A stretch of 6,178 nucleotides of DNA from the NCBI GenBank assembly GCA_050122535.1, contig JASFIT010000286.1, forward strand, positions 1-6,178, in the 5' to 3' direction. The notes beneath the pieces were generated by a model. That model saw nothing but the letters and a program-made list of their open reading frames with translations, was not told the DNA's origin and did not search any database. Source of the DNA: JASFEQ01 sp050122535 (lineage in GTDB: Bacteria; Desulfobacterota; DSM-4660; Desulfatiglandales; HGW-15). Shown here piece after piece: positions 5,934-6,178 of this stretch (the first letter of the stretch is position 1; each line of letters opens with the position of its first letter). The position numbers and the translations under genes were made by a program.

Positions 5934-6178
5934 TTAGAGGGTCTGCATTTCACCGGCTATGTGGGTTGCCCGGGTCCTTCTTGCACAGGCAGGACAGAGA
6001 TCTCGATCCAAATCTATTTCCAGATCTTTATCAGAGCGCTCTTTAATCAACTCCAAATATTGCTTTGTAGCAAAGGGAGTCCCGCAAACCTCACACCTCT
6101 CAAGGAGGTGCTCCCCAATGACGGTCCCGCAGAAGGAGAGTTTCCTCCTGGCATCTTCGTCTTTCATCTCTATGTAGC
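5934..6178 (-). CDS. HycF/HyfH-like iron-sulfur protein, C-terminal fragment
   Basis: The reading frame enters from beyond the window and gives 80 codons to TAA at 5936-5934. The first Met in view (6167-6165) is probably internal, because the frame is open to the edge (YIE precedes it) and no ribosome binding site is apparent. Counting from that Met, Cys25-X2-Cys28 (RCEVCGTPFATK) and Cys58-Pro-Ala-Cys61 (LCPACARR) form a likely zinc ribbon, and SFCG precedes them at 11-14. Known: the same tail, with CxVCxxPFA.Q/K and CPxCxR, ends HycF and HyfH, the NuoI-like two-[4Fe-4S] electron-transfer subunits of hydrogenase-3/4 and related formate or hydrogenase complexes. The cluster-binding part lies outside the window, so this is inferred from the tail alone. 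Another ferredoxin-like protein sharing the ribbon is possible. The gene is convergent with the activator and probably unrelated to it. Confidence 0.65.
   Translation of the reverse strand, partial: YIEMKDEDARRKLSFCGTVIGEHLLERCEVCGTPFATKQYLELIKERSDKDLEIDLDRDLCPACARRTRATHIAGEMQTL

Noticed and set aside
6101..6112. AAGGAGGTG, a strong Shine-Dalgarno-like string on the plus strand
   Set aside because: It lies antisense within the conserved CEVCGTPFA-encoding region of the minus-strand gene, and no plausible plus-strand gene follows in view.

Overview
The window looks like part of a chromosome from an anaerobic bacterium. A Desulfobacterota (deltaproteobacterial) sulfate reducer or syntroph is the best guess. 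The reasons are a corrinoid- and tetrahydrofolate-dependent methyl-transfer module, an oxygen-sensitive type of corrinoid activator, a fragment of a hydrogenase/formate-hydrogenlyase-type iron-sulfur protein, and short palindromic repeats of kinds scattered through such genomes. The taxonomic call is inference. Layout: (1) positions 1-176, minus strand, the first 58 codons of an Old Yellow Enzyme-family flavin oxidoreductase, with a clear sigma70-type promoter at 262-290; (2) 177-442, a divergent intergenic region; (3) 443-3076, plus strand, an 877-residue corrinoid methyltransferase; (4) 3077-3506, a 430-base spacer holding a 161-bp palindromic element, a candidate promoter and an intrinsic terminator close to the next start codon; (5) 3507-5360, plus strand, an RACo-type reductive activator of corrinoid proteins; (6) 5361-5933, a repeat-rich convergent spacer; (7) 5934-6178, minus strand, the last 80 codons of a HycF/HyfH-like iron-sulfur protein. 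The centre of interest is the two-gene methyl-transfer module. The 877-residue protein joins on one chain a UROD-fold methyltransferase barrel, a MetH-type pterin-binding barrel, and a corrinoid protein (helical cap plus B12-binding Rossmann domain). It reads like a short MetH whose homocysteine barrel has been replaced by a UROD/MtaA-type barrel and which has no AdoMet-dependent reactivation domain. The next gene supplies the other known repair route: an ATP-driven [2Fe-2S] ASKHA activator that returns Co(II) to Co(I). Together the two genes could form a self-contained system moving methyl groups between an unknown substrate and tetrahydrofolate. Neither the substrate nor the direction of transfer can be read from the sequence. 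The second point of interest is regulation of the activator. Its leader carries a terminator hairpin with a T-run that ends 19 bases before the ATG, plus an upstream segment able to pair with the terminator's 3' arm. This suggests conditional read-through, but it is unproven.
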